A stretch of DNA of 64,000 bases. Source: Clostridium paridis. GTDB taxonomy: Bacteria; Bacillota; Clostridia; Clostridiales; Clostridiaceae. Both the position numbers and the translations under genes were made by a program. Below the pieces are notes generated by a model, which made no database searches, was not told the origin of the DNA, and worked only from the letters and a program-made list of their open reading frames with translations. Location: assembly GCF_016765615.1 (NCBI RefSeq), contig NZ_JAESWA010000022.1, positions 211,542 to 275,541 of the forward strand, written 5' to 3'. Shown here in pieces: positions 8,708-18,907 of the stretch (positions are counted from its first letter, which is position 1; each line of letters opens with the position of its first letter).

Positions 8708-8738
8708 AAATCACCAAACCCATTAGGTTCGGTGATTT
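8708..8738 (-). terminator. Terminator of the AraC-kinase gene
   Basis: AAATCACC(A)AACC pairs with GGTT(C)GGTGATTT around a short loop, with one internal mismatch. On the minus strand it is followed by a T-run. It separates this gene from the heme operon. Confidence 0.75.
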
Positions 8739-8743
8739 TAAAA

Positions 8744-10051
8744 CTAAATTTCCATATCATCATTTTTGCTCACTAGCCATTTAAACATTTCATGATTAAT
8801 CTCTGAAAGTTCTTGAAATTTATCTATATCACTAAGGTATGCCATAAATATCATTTGAATTGAATAAACAACATATGGAATAGCTTTTTTCTCTTCGATT
8901 GATAACTTACATACTTTGTCATATCCTTTTATTATATTCTTAAAAATTAAAAGCCATTTATTAAGCCTATTTATATTATTAATGTCGAAGCTTTCAGATA
9001 AAATTGCAGTAGCTGCATAACAGGGGTCAAAAATTCTCACATTTCTTTCTGATAATTCAAAATCTATAAAGCCTCTAAGCTTACCATCTTTAACTATAAT
9101 ATTGTTAGGGTTAGGATCACGATGTATAACATGCTTTATTAATTGAGGATATATTTTTTTAAAATTCTCTTTGTAATCTTCATAAAACTTATAATTAAGG
9201 TTCATCTTTTGCTTAATCCTTGGTATTGCCCATTCGCTTACAGTTTCATAAAGATTCTGGTCATTACATATAACTTCATTATCTTTTTCTTGTAAAACTA
9301 AATGCAACTTTCCAATAGCCTCTCCTATACTTTTTGCTTTACTTTCATATTCACCTTCATATATCTCGATACTTTTTATAACTTCTCCTTCAATACGATT
9401 TGTTAAACAAAAATATAAATCTTCTTCTAATACATACTCTTTTTTATCTTTCGTTAATATAGGAATTGCAACTTCAAAACCAGCGTCAGCTAGAGCCTTT
9501 GATACAGAAATATGCTGTTTTAATCTCGAGATGTTTGTACCTATCTTTATTATAAAATCATTATTTATTATCCAAGATGTATCTGATTTATTTCCATTAG
9601 ATTCGTAATATACACTTTTAATATCAATTGGCTCTTTTAGATTCCAATTTTTTAGCTTTTCTTTGATTTTCTTTTCAGTTATCATAATATTCTCCTTCTG
9701 CTTTAAATTTATCCTATAAGGCTTAACTACCTTATGTTTTTTAAGATATTCAGTGGGAGAACAGTCATATTCACGCTTAAATGCCTTAAAAAATCCTGAA
9801 TGTGTGTCAAAGCCATAACTTAGTGCAACTTCAATCATCATGTTGCCTAAACTTATATCATATATAGCATTGCAAAGTTTTCGCTTTAATACATATTGCA
9901 TAACAGGTATTCCAACTTCATTTTGGAATAATCTATAATAATGAAAAAGTGAAAAACCTGCCGCTTGAGAAATCTCATTAGCTGACAATTCAGATTTTAA
10001 ATTTTCTTCAATATAATCAATACTTTTTTGCATGATATCCTTGTAATCCAT
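8744..10051 (-). CDS. AraC-type HTH fused to aminoglycoside-phosphotransferase-like kinase
   Basis: This protein of about 435 aa has two parts. Residues 1-105 are a complete AraC/XylS pair of HTH motifs (LSANEISQAAGFSLFHYYRLFQ and SYGFDTHSGFFKAFKR, ending with SPTEYLK). Residues 125-435 are an APH/choline-kinase fold with the catalytic HRDPNPNN (about residues 307-314) and the metal-binding IDFE. The start is ATG 10051, which has AAAGGAG upstream; a longer TTG frame from 10081 lacks one. The kinase substrate (drug, sugar or small alcohol) is unknown. The fusion suggests a regulator whose activity is tied to its phosphorylation substrate. Confidence 0.85.
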   Translation of the reverse strand: MDYKDIMQKSIDYIEENLKSELSANEISQAAGFSLFHYYRLFQNEVGIPVMQYVLKRKLCNAIYDISLGNMMIEVALSYGFDTHSGFFKAFKREYDCSPTEYLKKHKVVKPYRINLKQKENIMITEKKIKEKLKNWNLKEPIDIKSVYYESNGNKSDTSWIINNDFIIKIGTNISRLKQHISVSKALADAGFEVAIPILTKDKKEYVLEEDLYFCLTNRIEGEVIKSIEIYEGEYESKAKSIGEAIGKLHLVLQEKDNEVICNDQNLYETVSEWAIPRIKQKMNLNYKFYEDYKENFKKIYPQLIKHVIHRDPNPNNIIVKDGKLRGFIDFELSERNVRIFDPCYAATAILSESFDINNINRLNKWLLIFKNIIKGYDKVCKLSIEEKKAIPYVVYSIQMIFMAYLSDIDKFQELSEINHEMFKWLVSKNDDMEI

Positions 10052-10146
10052 ACTGCACTCCTTTAGCAAAAGTTCTTGCAAGTTATTTGCTAATACTATG
10101 ATAACAAAAAATTCTAATTAAACATTTCCAATTTTGCTATATTATA

Positions 10147-10956
10147 TTAATAAGTTTTATTTATCATTTCATTTAAACTAACATTAGGATTTTTATATCT
10201 ATTTCTATTTATAGTCTTTGTCCCAAATTGAATTGCTTTTTCTGTACAGAACTGAATACATGCTGTACATTGTTCGCATTTATGCTTCCAAATAGGTTTA
10301 TTATTCTTAAGTTCAATATTGTTTACTGGACAAATCTTTTCACATATTCTGCAGCTATTACAGTTATTTTTAGCCCAAAATTCACTATCCTTCTCATGCA
10401 GTTTATTCATGATTTTATTAGTAGCTTTTGAAAAAAGCTTATCAATTCCTCTATCAATTACTAATTTACTTACTTCGCATTTTTGACTTTTACGTTCCCT
10501 AATGATTGCTGAGATTTTTTCTACCTTTTCCTTTTCCCTCTCAAATGTTTTATTATGTTTTTCTGGTGTTTTAGGATTATAAGCTAGTACGTTATTTGCT
10601 GGCATATGAATTAAAAACCCAGAATTAAGTCCTAATCCATTTTCTTTAAGTTTGTCATCAAGTCTAATTAATACATTAGCTGGGGCTCCTCCATGACTTG
10701 CAATTCCAAAAACATAAGTATCAATGCTAATCTTTAGTTTTTTAGCAACATTCTCTACTATTAGTGGCATACGTGCATAATATACTGGAAAAATTATTCC
10801 TATAGTCCTTGCTTTAACTTCTATCTCTTTTTCATTTAGAAGAGATCCTATATTTATCAAATTAAACTCTCCTAAATTACTAGAAATATCTTTAGCTATC
10901 TGCAAACTATTACCTGAACCAGAAAAATATAATATTGTATCCTTGGTAATTTCCAT
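10147..10956 (-). CDS. EFR1-type flavodoxin/ferredoxin fusion protein
   Basis: This 269-aa protein has an N-terminal flavodoxin-like domain (YFSGSGNSLQIAK near residues 10-22, an FMN phosphate loop) and a C-terminal pair of [4Fe-4S] motifs, CNSCRICEKICP and CEQCTACIQFCT, near residues 200-240. Such proteins carry low-potential electrons in anaerobes. AGAGGAGA precedes the ATG. It is a single gene with no close partner; the CRISPR trailer lies behind it. The electron partner is unknown. Confidence 0.85.
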   Translation of the reverse strand: MEITKDTILYFSGSGNSLQIAKDISSNLGEFNLINIGSLLNEKEIEVKARTIGIIFPVYYARMPLIVENVAKKLKISIDTYVFGIASHGGAPANVLIRLDDKLKENGLGLNSGFLIHMPANNVLAYNPKTPEKHNKTFEREKEKVEKISAIIRERKSQKCEVSKLVIDRGIDKLFSKATNKIMNKLHEKDSEFWAKNNCNSCRICEKICPVNNIELKNNKPIWKHKCEQCTACIQFCTEKAIQFGTKTINRNRYKNPNVSLNEMINKTY

Positions 10957-11094
10957 AAAGCTCTCCTCTTATTTAATACTATTAATATTTTTATGCTGGT
11001 TAGTATAAGTTAAGTATATATTTGATTTTTATATTGATTAATGTTTGTCCTATTACATATGCATAAACTATCTTTTTAAATAGTTACAATATCT

Positions 11095-14000
11095 GTTAAA
11101 ACTCCTTATTGTTAAGATAAATTGACTATGTTTTAACCGAATAGTCTTTCATACTCTTTATTTACATTCCTTATTGTTAAGATAAAACGTTGAACATCTG
11201 CAATCCAACAAGATATATTAGTATTATTTACATTCCTTATAGTTAAGATAAAACCTGTGTTGAAAGATGGTGCTGGCACTCTTGTTAAGGCTATTTACAT
11301 TCCTTATAGTTAAGATAAAACTTTTCTTTATCATGTGATCTGTATAATTTCATCTGAATTTACATTCCTTATAGTTAAGATAAAACTAGTGATACATGGA
11401 TAAAAACGTATGGCAGTTAAGATAAAACCAACAGGCTCAACAGTTTGGTACTCGAATTTAAGTTTATTTACATTCCTTATAGTTAAGATAAAACCAGATA
11501 TACAAGATATGAGCGTTGTAACAACAAGAATATTTACATTCCTTATAGTTAAGATAAAACTATGAATAACAGTTACCAAACCCCATTTTCTACAGTTATT
11601 TACATTCCTTATAATTAAGATAAATCTGTACTGCCTAAGTTCCGCTTAAGTCTTTTATTAAAATTTACATTACCTATATCGTAGTTTAAAAAACTATAAC
11701 TATAAAGTGACCCCCTCTTGTGAAGTGTCCATTTACATTCCTCATTGTTAAGATAAAACCTGGTAACACTATAACAGTTCCAACATGGGCTTACATATTT
11801 ACATTCCTTAAAGTTAAGATAAAACTTTAGTAGTTAAATTTGCTTTAGTTGCTGCAGCAATATTTACATTCCTTATAGTAAAGATAAAACACTTTATGAT
11901 CAAAGCATTAAATATGTGGGTACAAAATTTACATTCCTTATATTAAGATAATACGCAAAAGGAATATAACTGTAAATTTGTTGTGACACTATTTTCATTC
12001 CTTATAGTTAAGATAAAACTATTTCCTTTTCTTTTTCTGTATCCTTAAATGACACTTTTACATTCCGCATAGCTAAGATAAAACTCTTCTTTATTCATAG
12101 GCTATCCTCCTATTCCATATAATTTACATTCCTTATAGTTAAGATAAAACCGGAAGCGACACTTGGTTAAGAACTTATGGTCAAACATTTACATTCCTTA
12201 TTGTTAAAATAAAACTTAGTAGCCTTAAGTCTATCCATTGTACTTTGCGCATTTATATTCCTCAAAGTTAAGATAAAACAGTTGCCCCTGAAGCTACAGC
12301 AGCTGACAATGTAGTATTTACATTCCTTATAGTTAAGATAAAACATAATAAAACACGTGAAGTTATAGAACAAAATTATAAATTTACATTCCTTATTGTT
12401 AAGATAAAACCTTTTTTACTCATAATTCCTCCTAAATTAAAAGACTATTTACATTCCTCATAGTTAAGATAAAACTAGAAATTTTAGTATATAGCTGTCA
12501 AGCTGCAATAAAACTTACATTTCTTATAGTTAAGATAAAACTCATATCTTAGCTAACTACATCTCTAGACTGGGCATATTTACATTCCTTATGGTTAAAA
12601 TAACTTTCTTTTATTTCTTCATTTTTTTATTCTTAAATTCATTTGCATTCCTTACTGTTAAGATAAAATGAACTAAAACTAAAGAAGTAGCAGAATGTTC
12701 CAACACAATTTACATCCCATATAGTTAATATAAAACTAAGTTTCTTATCCCTAGTTTGTCATTGTCAGGCCTATTTACATTCCTTATAGTTAAGATAAAG
12801 CCCACTAACTCACTTCCTTTTTACCTTTAATTCCACCTTTTACATTCCTTATGGTTAAGATAAAACAAACTCCTCGCTCAAATTCGGCTGCTGAAAATAT
12901 ATTATTTAAATTCCTTATAGTTAAGATAAAACATATGTGGTAACAAATAAATTTCCTTTTTGTATTCCATTTACATTCCTTATAGTTAAGATAAAGCTAG
13001 CGATACATGGATAAGAACATATGAGCATATTTAAATTCCTTGTTGTTGATATAAAACATACTTTTCTACTGATAGGTGTAGAAAACTTAATTTGATTTAT
13101 ATTCCTTATAGTTAAGATAAAACTGTCTCTGTTACTGCTTGGCTCTTACCATGTTGTAGATTTACATTCCTTATAGTTAAGATAAAACAGTGATTCCGGC
13201 TCTTACCATTTCATCCAGATTGAAATTTACATTCCTTATAGTTAAGATAAAACCTAATGGAAAAATGATTGCACAAATCGGAGATAACGTATTTACATTC
13301 CTTATAGTTAAGATAAATCTGTACCACCTAAGTTTCACTTAAGTCTTTTATTAAAATTTACATTCCTCAATGTTAAGATAAGACTCTTCATGTTTGCAAT
13401 TGCTTGCAAGATTTATCGATATTTACATTACATATTGTTAAAATCAAACTAATCAAAGTAATACAGCTAGATATCAACAAGTTTCATTAACATTCCTTGG
13501 AGTTAAGATAAAATTGTATATGATGTTAATTGGGGTGCAAAGATATTTACATTCCTTATGGTTAAGATAAAACATTATATGGTATTTATCCGTTAGTTAA
13601 TTATAACATCTCTACATTCCTTATGGTTAAGGTAAAACTGATTTTGATAATTTGCTTGATTTGATTATATGCTCATTTACTTTCCTCATAGTCAAGACAA
13701 AACATGGAATACATATGAAGGCTTTAGAAATGCAATAATCTTTACATTCCCTATAGTTAAGATAAACCCTGGTCGCGGTGCTTTAAATCCTGTTTTTTTA
13801 ACTTAATTTGCATTCCTTACTGTTAAGATAAAATGAACTTAAACTAAAGAAGTAGCAGATGATCCAACCCAATTTACATTACTTATAGTTAAGATAAAAC
13901 ATATCTTTTTAAGTTTAGTAAATCTTCTAATGTATAATTTACATTACTTATAGTTAAGATAAAACTCGGTGGAAACCAGGACGCAGTAGCAAACACTGTA

Positions 14001-16919
14001 TTATTTACATTCCTCATTGTTAAGATAAAACCTGGTAACACTATAACAGTTCCAACATGTGCTTACATATTTACATTCCTTTTTAGTTAATATAAAACTT
14101 AGATTTAAAGTCTTTGTCCAAGTACAATATTGGTAATTTACATTCCGTATAGTTAAAATAAACTTTATTTTATTTCTTCATTTTTATTCTTATATGCATT
14201 TGAATTCCTTACTGTTAAGATAAAACCAGACAATTGTATAATGAATTAATAAGAATCAGTAAATTTACATTACTTATAGTTAAGATAAAACGCATTTATA
14301 TGGTATTGATTTAATTGTTGGTCTTTAATTTACATTCCTTATAGTTAAGATAAAACAATACAGAATAAAAAACAAAAAAAGCCAAGAAGAATATTTACAT
14401 TCCTTATAGTTAAGATAAAACTTTGAAATTCTTCTACATTCTCCAACATGATAACCCTATTTACATTCCTTATAGTTAAGATAAAACACTTTCAGGTTGT
14501 TCTACTTCTGGAAAAGTTCTATAATTTACATTCCTTATAGTTAAGATAAAACTCAGAGCGCCAGGCTCCAGCAGCTAAAAAGTTTAAGATTTACATTCCT
14601 TATAGTTAAGATAAAACAACCCCGTCACCTATAGAGCGTAGTTTAGTATTCATATTTACATTCCTTATAGTTAAGATAAAACGTAGGCGTCATATATGTG
14701 TACCTCTTTTATTAAGTGCATTTACATTCCTTATAGTTAATATAAAACTTGCGTCGTATACTGCCTTACACTTAACGTCTCCATAATTTACATTCCTTAT
14801 AGTTAAGATAAAACATAAAAGTGGATAGTTCAAAGAGTTCAAATCCTATTAATTTACATTCCTTATAGTTAAGATAAAACATAAATTTATAAGTAAGTTG
14901 CCTTCACCTATAAAAAATTTACATTCCTTATAGTTAAGATAAAACTAGAACAGATGGGCGCAGCTGCTAACAGCCTACTAGAATTTACATTCCTTATAGT
15001 TAAGATAAAACTAAGTAGTGTTGTAGGTGTCCTCCCTCTTCTACTAATTTACATTCCTTATAGTTAAGATAAAACCTGCATCTGTTTTATTGTGTAATGT
15101 TGTGACTATAACATTTACATTCCTTATAGTTAAGATAAAACCAAAAGAAGGTGAAGTAAAATTGAAATATATAGCTATATTTACATTCCTTATAGTTAAG
15201 ATAAAACAAAGAAAATACGTGGACTAGCCTGGATTGTTCTTAAAATTTACATTCCTTATAGTTAAGATAAAACTGAAGTTATAGAACAGAATTACAAGGC
15301 GTTTTTCCTATTTACATTCCTTATAGTTAAGATAAAACATCTCTTTTAGAGTATCATTTAGAACAATGTTTTTTATTTACATTCCTTATAGTTAAGATAA
15401 AACACTCTTTTATTTCTACAGTGTCATGTATATCTATTCCATTTACATTCCTTATAGTTAAGATAAAACAGAGAAGTTAACTCTAATAGAAGGATGGGCT
15501 AAAGAATTTACATTCCTTATAGTTAAGATAAAACAGTCATTTCTTTTAGTAGCTGATATTATCACAACATTATTTACATTCCTTATAGTTAAGATAAAAC
15601 GTTCCCATGTGCTTCCATTCCACTTTTTTAATATATTATTTACATTCCTTATAGTTAAGATAAAACTCTTATATAAGAAATAATATTGATACTTTTCGTG
15701 CTATTTACATTCCTTATAGTTAAGATAAAACTAATCATTTATTTGAATTATTCAGACAAGGTATTCAAATTTACATTCCTTATAGTTAAGATAAAACTGA
15801 ATCCGCCGAAAGGCGACAACACCGTACACATAGAATTTACATTCCTTATAGTTAAGATAAAACATGTTCCCCTTTTGCTTGAACTTAGTGGAAATAGTGA
15901 TTTACATTCCTTATAGTTAAGATAAAACTATAAAAAGCACGTTTAATTTCTTCGGGTAACCTAAAATTTACATTCCTTATAGTTAAGATAAAACCTGGTG
16001 ATACAACAAATGTTTTCACTCCTTATCCTGGATTTACATTCCTTATAGTTAAGATAAAACTTAGTACATAGTTAGTAATTAATATAATTTTTGTATAATT
16101 TACATTCCTTATAGTTAAGATAAAACTTAATTTCATAGGTAGCGCAAAACAAGATACTCAACAATTTACATTCCTTATAGTTAAGATAAAACTCGAGGGA
16201 TATAACGGTATATATCAAATAAGTAGCTTATTTACATTCCTTATAGTTAAGATAAAACCTGTACCTCTAACTATGAAATAACATTGCTTTTTAGCATTTA
16301 CATTCCTTATAGTTAAGATAAAACATGATTCTACAAAATTGAATTTTAATATATTAGAAAAATTTACATTCCTTATAGTTAAGATAAAACAAGGAACGTT
16401 TGATACTGCTACTAAAACATTTACTGAATTTACATTCCTTATAGTTAAGATAAAACATTTAATCCATTGAATAAAGAACTATCTCTTATTTCATTTACAT
16501 TCCTTATAGTTAAGATAAAACGCTATCAAAATTAGCATTTTCATTAATTATAATTTCATTTACATTCCTTATAGTTAAGATAAAACTTATTGTATAAACA
16601 GTTGACTCTAATTCAGTTAAAAAATTTACATTCCTTATAGTTAAGATAAAACTCAAATAAAAGCAGCATGGAACCAAGGACCAATGAAATTTACATTCCT
16701 TATAGTTAAGATAAAACAAGTAGCTATCAGTGTAGATAGTTTTGATGATAATGAATTTACATTCCTTATAGTTAAGATAAAACCTGCAATAAAGACTATT
16801 GTTAATAATAATAATGCGTAGCATATTTACATTCCTTATAGTTAAGATAAAACCACAATATTGATAATATTTATTATACAGTTTCTATTCATTTACATTC
16901 CTTATAGTTAAGATAAAAC
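11095..16919 (-). CRISPR. Type I-B CRISPR array, about 90 repeats
   Basis: The 29-bp repeat reads ATTTACATTCC...AAGATAAAAC on the plus strand, alternating with spacers mostly 34-39 bp long; I counted about 90 repeat positions. Read on the minus strand, the repeat begins GTTTTATC and ends ATGTAAAT, which would be the 8-nt crRNA tag, so transcription and acquisition should start at the right end next to cas2. From about 14328 rightwards repeats look identical except one copy at 14720. Left of that most copies carry substitutions, small indels or truncations. Five spacers in the decayed half occur twice with divergence. Confidence 0.98.
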
Positions 16920-17104
16920 CCTAAAATCACATAACTCTCTCATGCCTTATTTTCTAAGGCTTACGCTACACTTTAAAAATACAAAAAATCATCTTTTTTG
17001 CAGTAAAGTGTAAGTAACGTTTTTTAGTTTATTACTAAATACTATTATAACATAGATTTCACAAGGCTTTGAATTAATCGTAAAAACATTGGGTTTACTG
17101 CAAT
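16920..17104 (-). promoter_or_regulatory. CRISPR leader
   Basis: This AT-rich 185-bp stretch lies between cas2 and the first repeat. It holds TATAAT on the minus strand (17049-17044) as a possible array -10 box, and a perfect 9-bp inverted repeat, TACACTTTA (16967-16975) with TAAAGTGTA (17004-17012). A small hairpin GCCTTA/TAAGGC (16944-16960) also lies close to the first repeat. Leader function is inferred from position and from the intact repeats beside it. Confidence 0.75.
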
Positions 17105-17368
17105 TTATAAAAACATATCGTCGAAATTCTTTTCACTACCTATTACATATTTTTTAATATTCTTAGGATTACTTATTTTATAAATATATATCGAGTCTTC
17201 ATTATCTACAGTAATTTTATTAATTTCAGCTAAACATTTATTTAGTTTTCCTTCTGTAATCTCTCCTTCAAATACTGAGTTTTGTGTCCATGTTATATAT
17301 TTTTTAAGGAGTTTCCTAACCTTATTTACCCTAACTTCGTTAACATCATAAGTTATTATAACAAACAT
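17105..17368 (-). CDS. cas2: CRISPR-associated endonuclease Cas2
   Basis: This 87-aa Cas2 forms the spacer-integration complex with Cas1. The N-terminal strand with the conserved aspartate (IITYDVNE, Asp8) is followed by the arginine-containing helix and the WTQNSVFEGE segment typical of the family. It is the last gene of the cas operon, 1 bp after cas1 and directly beside the leader. Length and fold are normal. Confidence 0.95.
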   Translation of the reverse strand: MFVIITYDVNEVRVNKVRKLLKKYITWTQNSVFEGEITEGKLNKCLAEINKITVDNEDSIYIYKISNPKNIKKYVIGSEKNFDDMFL

Positions 17369-17369
17369 T

Positions 17370-18353
17370 TTACCACCATGCCTTTAAAGGTTTATATTTT
17401 TCATCTTCAATTAAATGTTTTATTAGCTTATAACATTCAAGCTTAATTAAACCTCTATAAGAAATATTTCTATTTAGCTTTCTATGTTTAATCGTTGTTG
17501 CCATTTTCTTTTCAAATTCTATTAAAAATTTCTTCTTTCCATCTTCATTTAAAAAACATACTCCCTCATTAATAGAGAAATCTTTATCGCCTATGACTTT
17601 ATTATTTATAGAACTAAAAATTATACTATCGATAATTAAAGGCTTAAATATTTCTGAAATATCCAGAATAAGTGAAAATCTCTTTGTAGATGGTTCATGT
17701 AAAAAGCTTATGGTAGGATCTAGTTGAGTTTGATACAGTTCTCCTAAAATAGCAGTATATATTATACTATTTCCAAAAGAAATCAACGCATTTAAAGGAT
17801 CTTTTGGAGGTCTTCTATTTCTGTTTGTAAATCCGAAATCATTCTTTAAAATATATTTAAAACAATCATAATAGTTCTTTCTTGCACGTCCCTCTGCACC
17901 CATTAACGTTTGTACATCCTTAGCCGATTTAACATTTTCTCTTTCTAATTTTATCCTTTCAATTAATTCAACTGGAACCCTCTCATGTCTTCTTAAATTT
18001 CTTAAAATATGATGTATTGCACTATCAATAAAACTTTTTGCTAATACTAACCTATTATCTAAATCAGAATAAAAAGATGCTTGCTTTACTACTAACATTC
18101 CAGAAACATTCTTTTTTCTAGGATAATAAGTCCCAGAATAAAAACCATAATAATTATAGAAATTAACTAATACGCTATACTGAGATATATAATTAAAAAA
18201 CTTTGTATTTAGGTCAATTTCTCCAAAAAGATGTATTCTCTCAACGTTTTCTATTGGAAGCCCTTTTTTAATCTGGTCTTCGTCTTCAAAATAAATAGTG
18301 TTATCTTTTCTTTTAATTCCTCCATTTGAAAAAATATAATAATCCTTTCCCAT
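17370..18353 (-). CDS. cas1: CRISPR-associated integrase Cas1 (type I-B)
   Basis: This Cas1 of about 327 aa inserts new spacers at the leader end. The catalytic segments are visible: the glutamate in LMGAEGRARKNYY (about residue 140), the histidine in ISFLHEPSTKRFSL (about residue 210), and the acidic LDISEIFKP that follows. I place the start at ATG 18353, where AGGAGGAG lies just upstream and the cas4 stop is 2 bp away; an in-frame extension to 18380 overlaps cas4. Confidence 0.96.
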   Translation of the reverse strand: MGKDYYIFSNGGIKRKDNTIYFEDEDQIKKGLPIENVERIHLFGEIDLNTKFFNYISQYSVLVNFYNYYGFYSGTYYPRKKNVSGMLVVKQASFYSDLDNRLVLAKSFIDSAIHHILRNLRRHERVPVELIERIKLERENVKSAKDVQTLMGAEGRARKNYYDCFKYILKNDFGFTNRNRRPPKDPLNALISFGNSIIYTAILGELYQTQLDPTISFLHEPSTKRFSLILDISEIFKPLIIDSIIFSSINNKVIGDKDFSINEGVCFLNEDGKKKFLIEFEKKMATTIKHRKLNRNISYRGLIKLECYKLIKHLIEDEKYKPLKAWW

Positions 18354-18355
18354 AT

Positions 18356-18874
18356 TTACTCCTCCTCTCCTGAATAACAAAATTCATAGTAAGCACACTT
18401 TTTGCAATAAGGTTTTTTAATGGTTTTAGGAGGAGCATTCATATTCTCTATTTTTTTAATATCAACTAATACATTTTCAATAGTATTTTCATCCTCAGTT
18501 GTTAGTGAAATTTCCTCAACTCGCTTTTCCTTTGTATAATTTATTTTTCCTTTTCTATTTATACCTAATTGTTTTAAATAGTATAGATAATATAGAAGTT
18601 GCATCCTATCGCTATCTTTCATCTTGCTGCTTATTTTAATTTCTTTTACATTTTCCTTGTCCATTATGTCTACTTTAATAGTATTATCAATTTCTATCTC
18701 TTTATTTTTCTCTCTGTTGTAGGAATACTCATGTAGAACCTTTCCCTGAAGTACTCTATCATCATTTTTTTCAAAGGAAATTCCCTTTGAAAAAAGCCAT
18801 AGTTTCCTATGGCAAATATAGTAGTAATTAACTTTAACTCCTTGCGTTTTATGCTTATCAAAATCAAACTCCAT
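18356..18874 (-). CDS. cas4: CRISPR-associated exonuclease Cas4
   Basis: This 172-aa RecB-like nuclease trims and selects prespacers. An N-terminal cysteine (YICHRKLW, about residue 21) and a C-terminal cluster (CKKCAYYEFC, about residues 157-166) supply the four Fe-S ligands. The nuclease core has the aspartate in IKVDIM and the E-x-K of KEIKISSK. It sits between cas3 and cas1, the normal I-B order. GAGGTGAT precedes the ATG. Confidence 0.94.
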   Translation of the reverse strand: MEFDFDKHKTQGVKVNYYYICHRKLWLFSKGISFEKNDDRVLQGKVLHEYSYNREKNKEIEIDNTIKVDIMDKENVKEIKISSKMKDSDRMQLLYYLYYLKQLGINRKGKINYTKEKRVEEISLTTEDENTIENVLVDIKKIENMNAPPKTIKKPYCKKCAYYEFCYSGEEE

Positions 18875-18907
18875 ATAATCACCTCAAAAACTTATATTAA
18901 ATACAAA

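Noticed and set aside
11331-16824. Several open frames of 60-105 codons inside the repeat array, with recurring peptide text such as FILTIRNVN or FTFLIVKIK.
   Set aside because: The recurring text is the translated CRISPR repeat. There are no ribosome sites, and the frames follow the repeat period.
18694-18882. A 62-codon frame overlapping the start of cas4 in another frame.
   Set aside because: cas4 has the correct family sequence and a ribosome site; the overlapping frame has neither.
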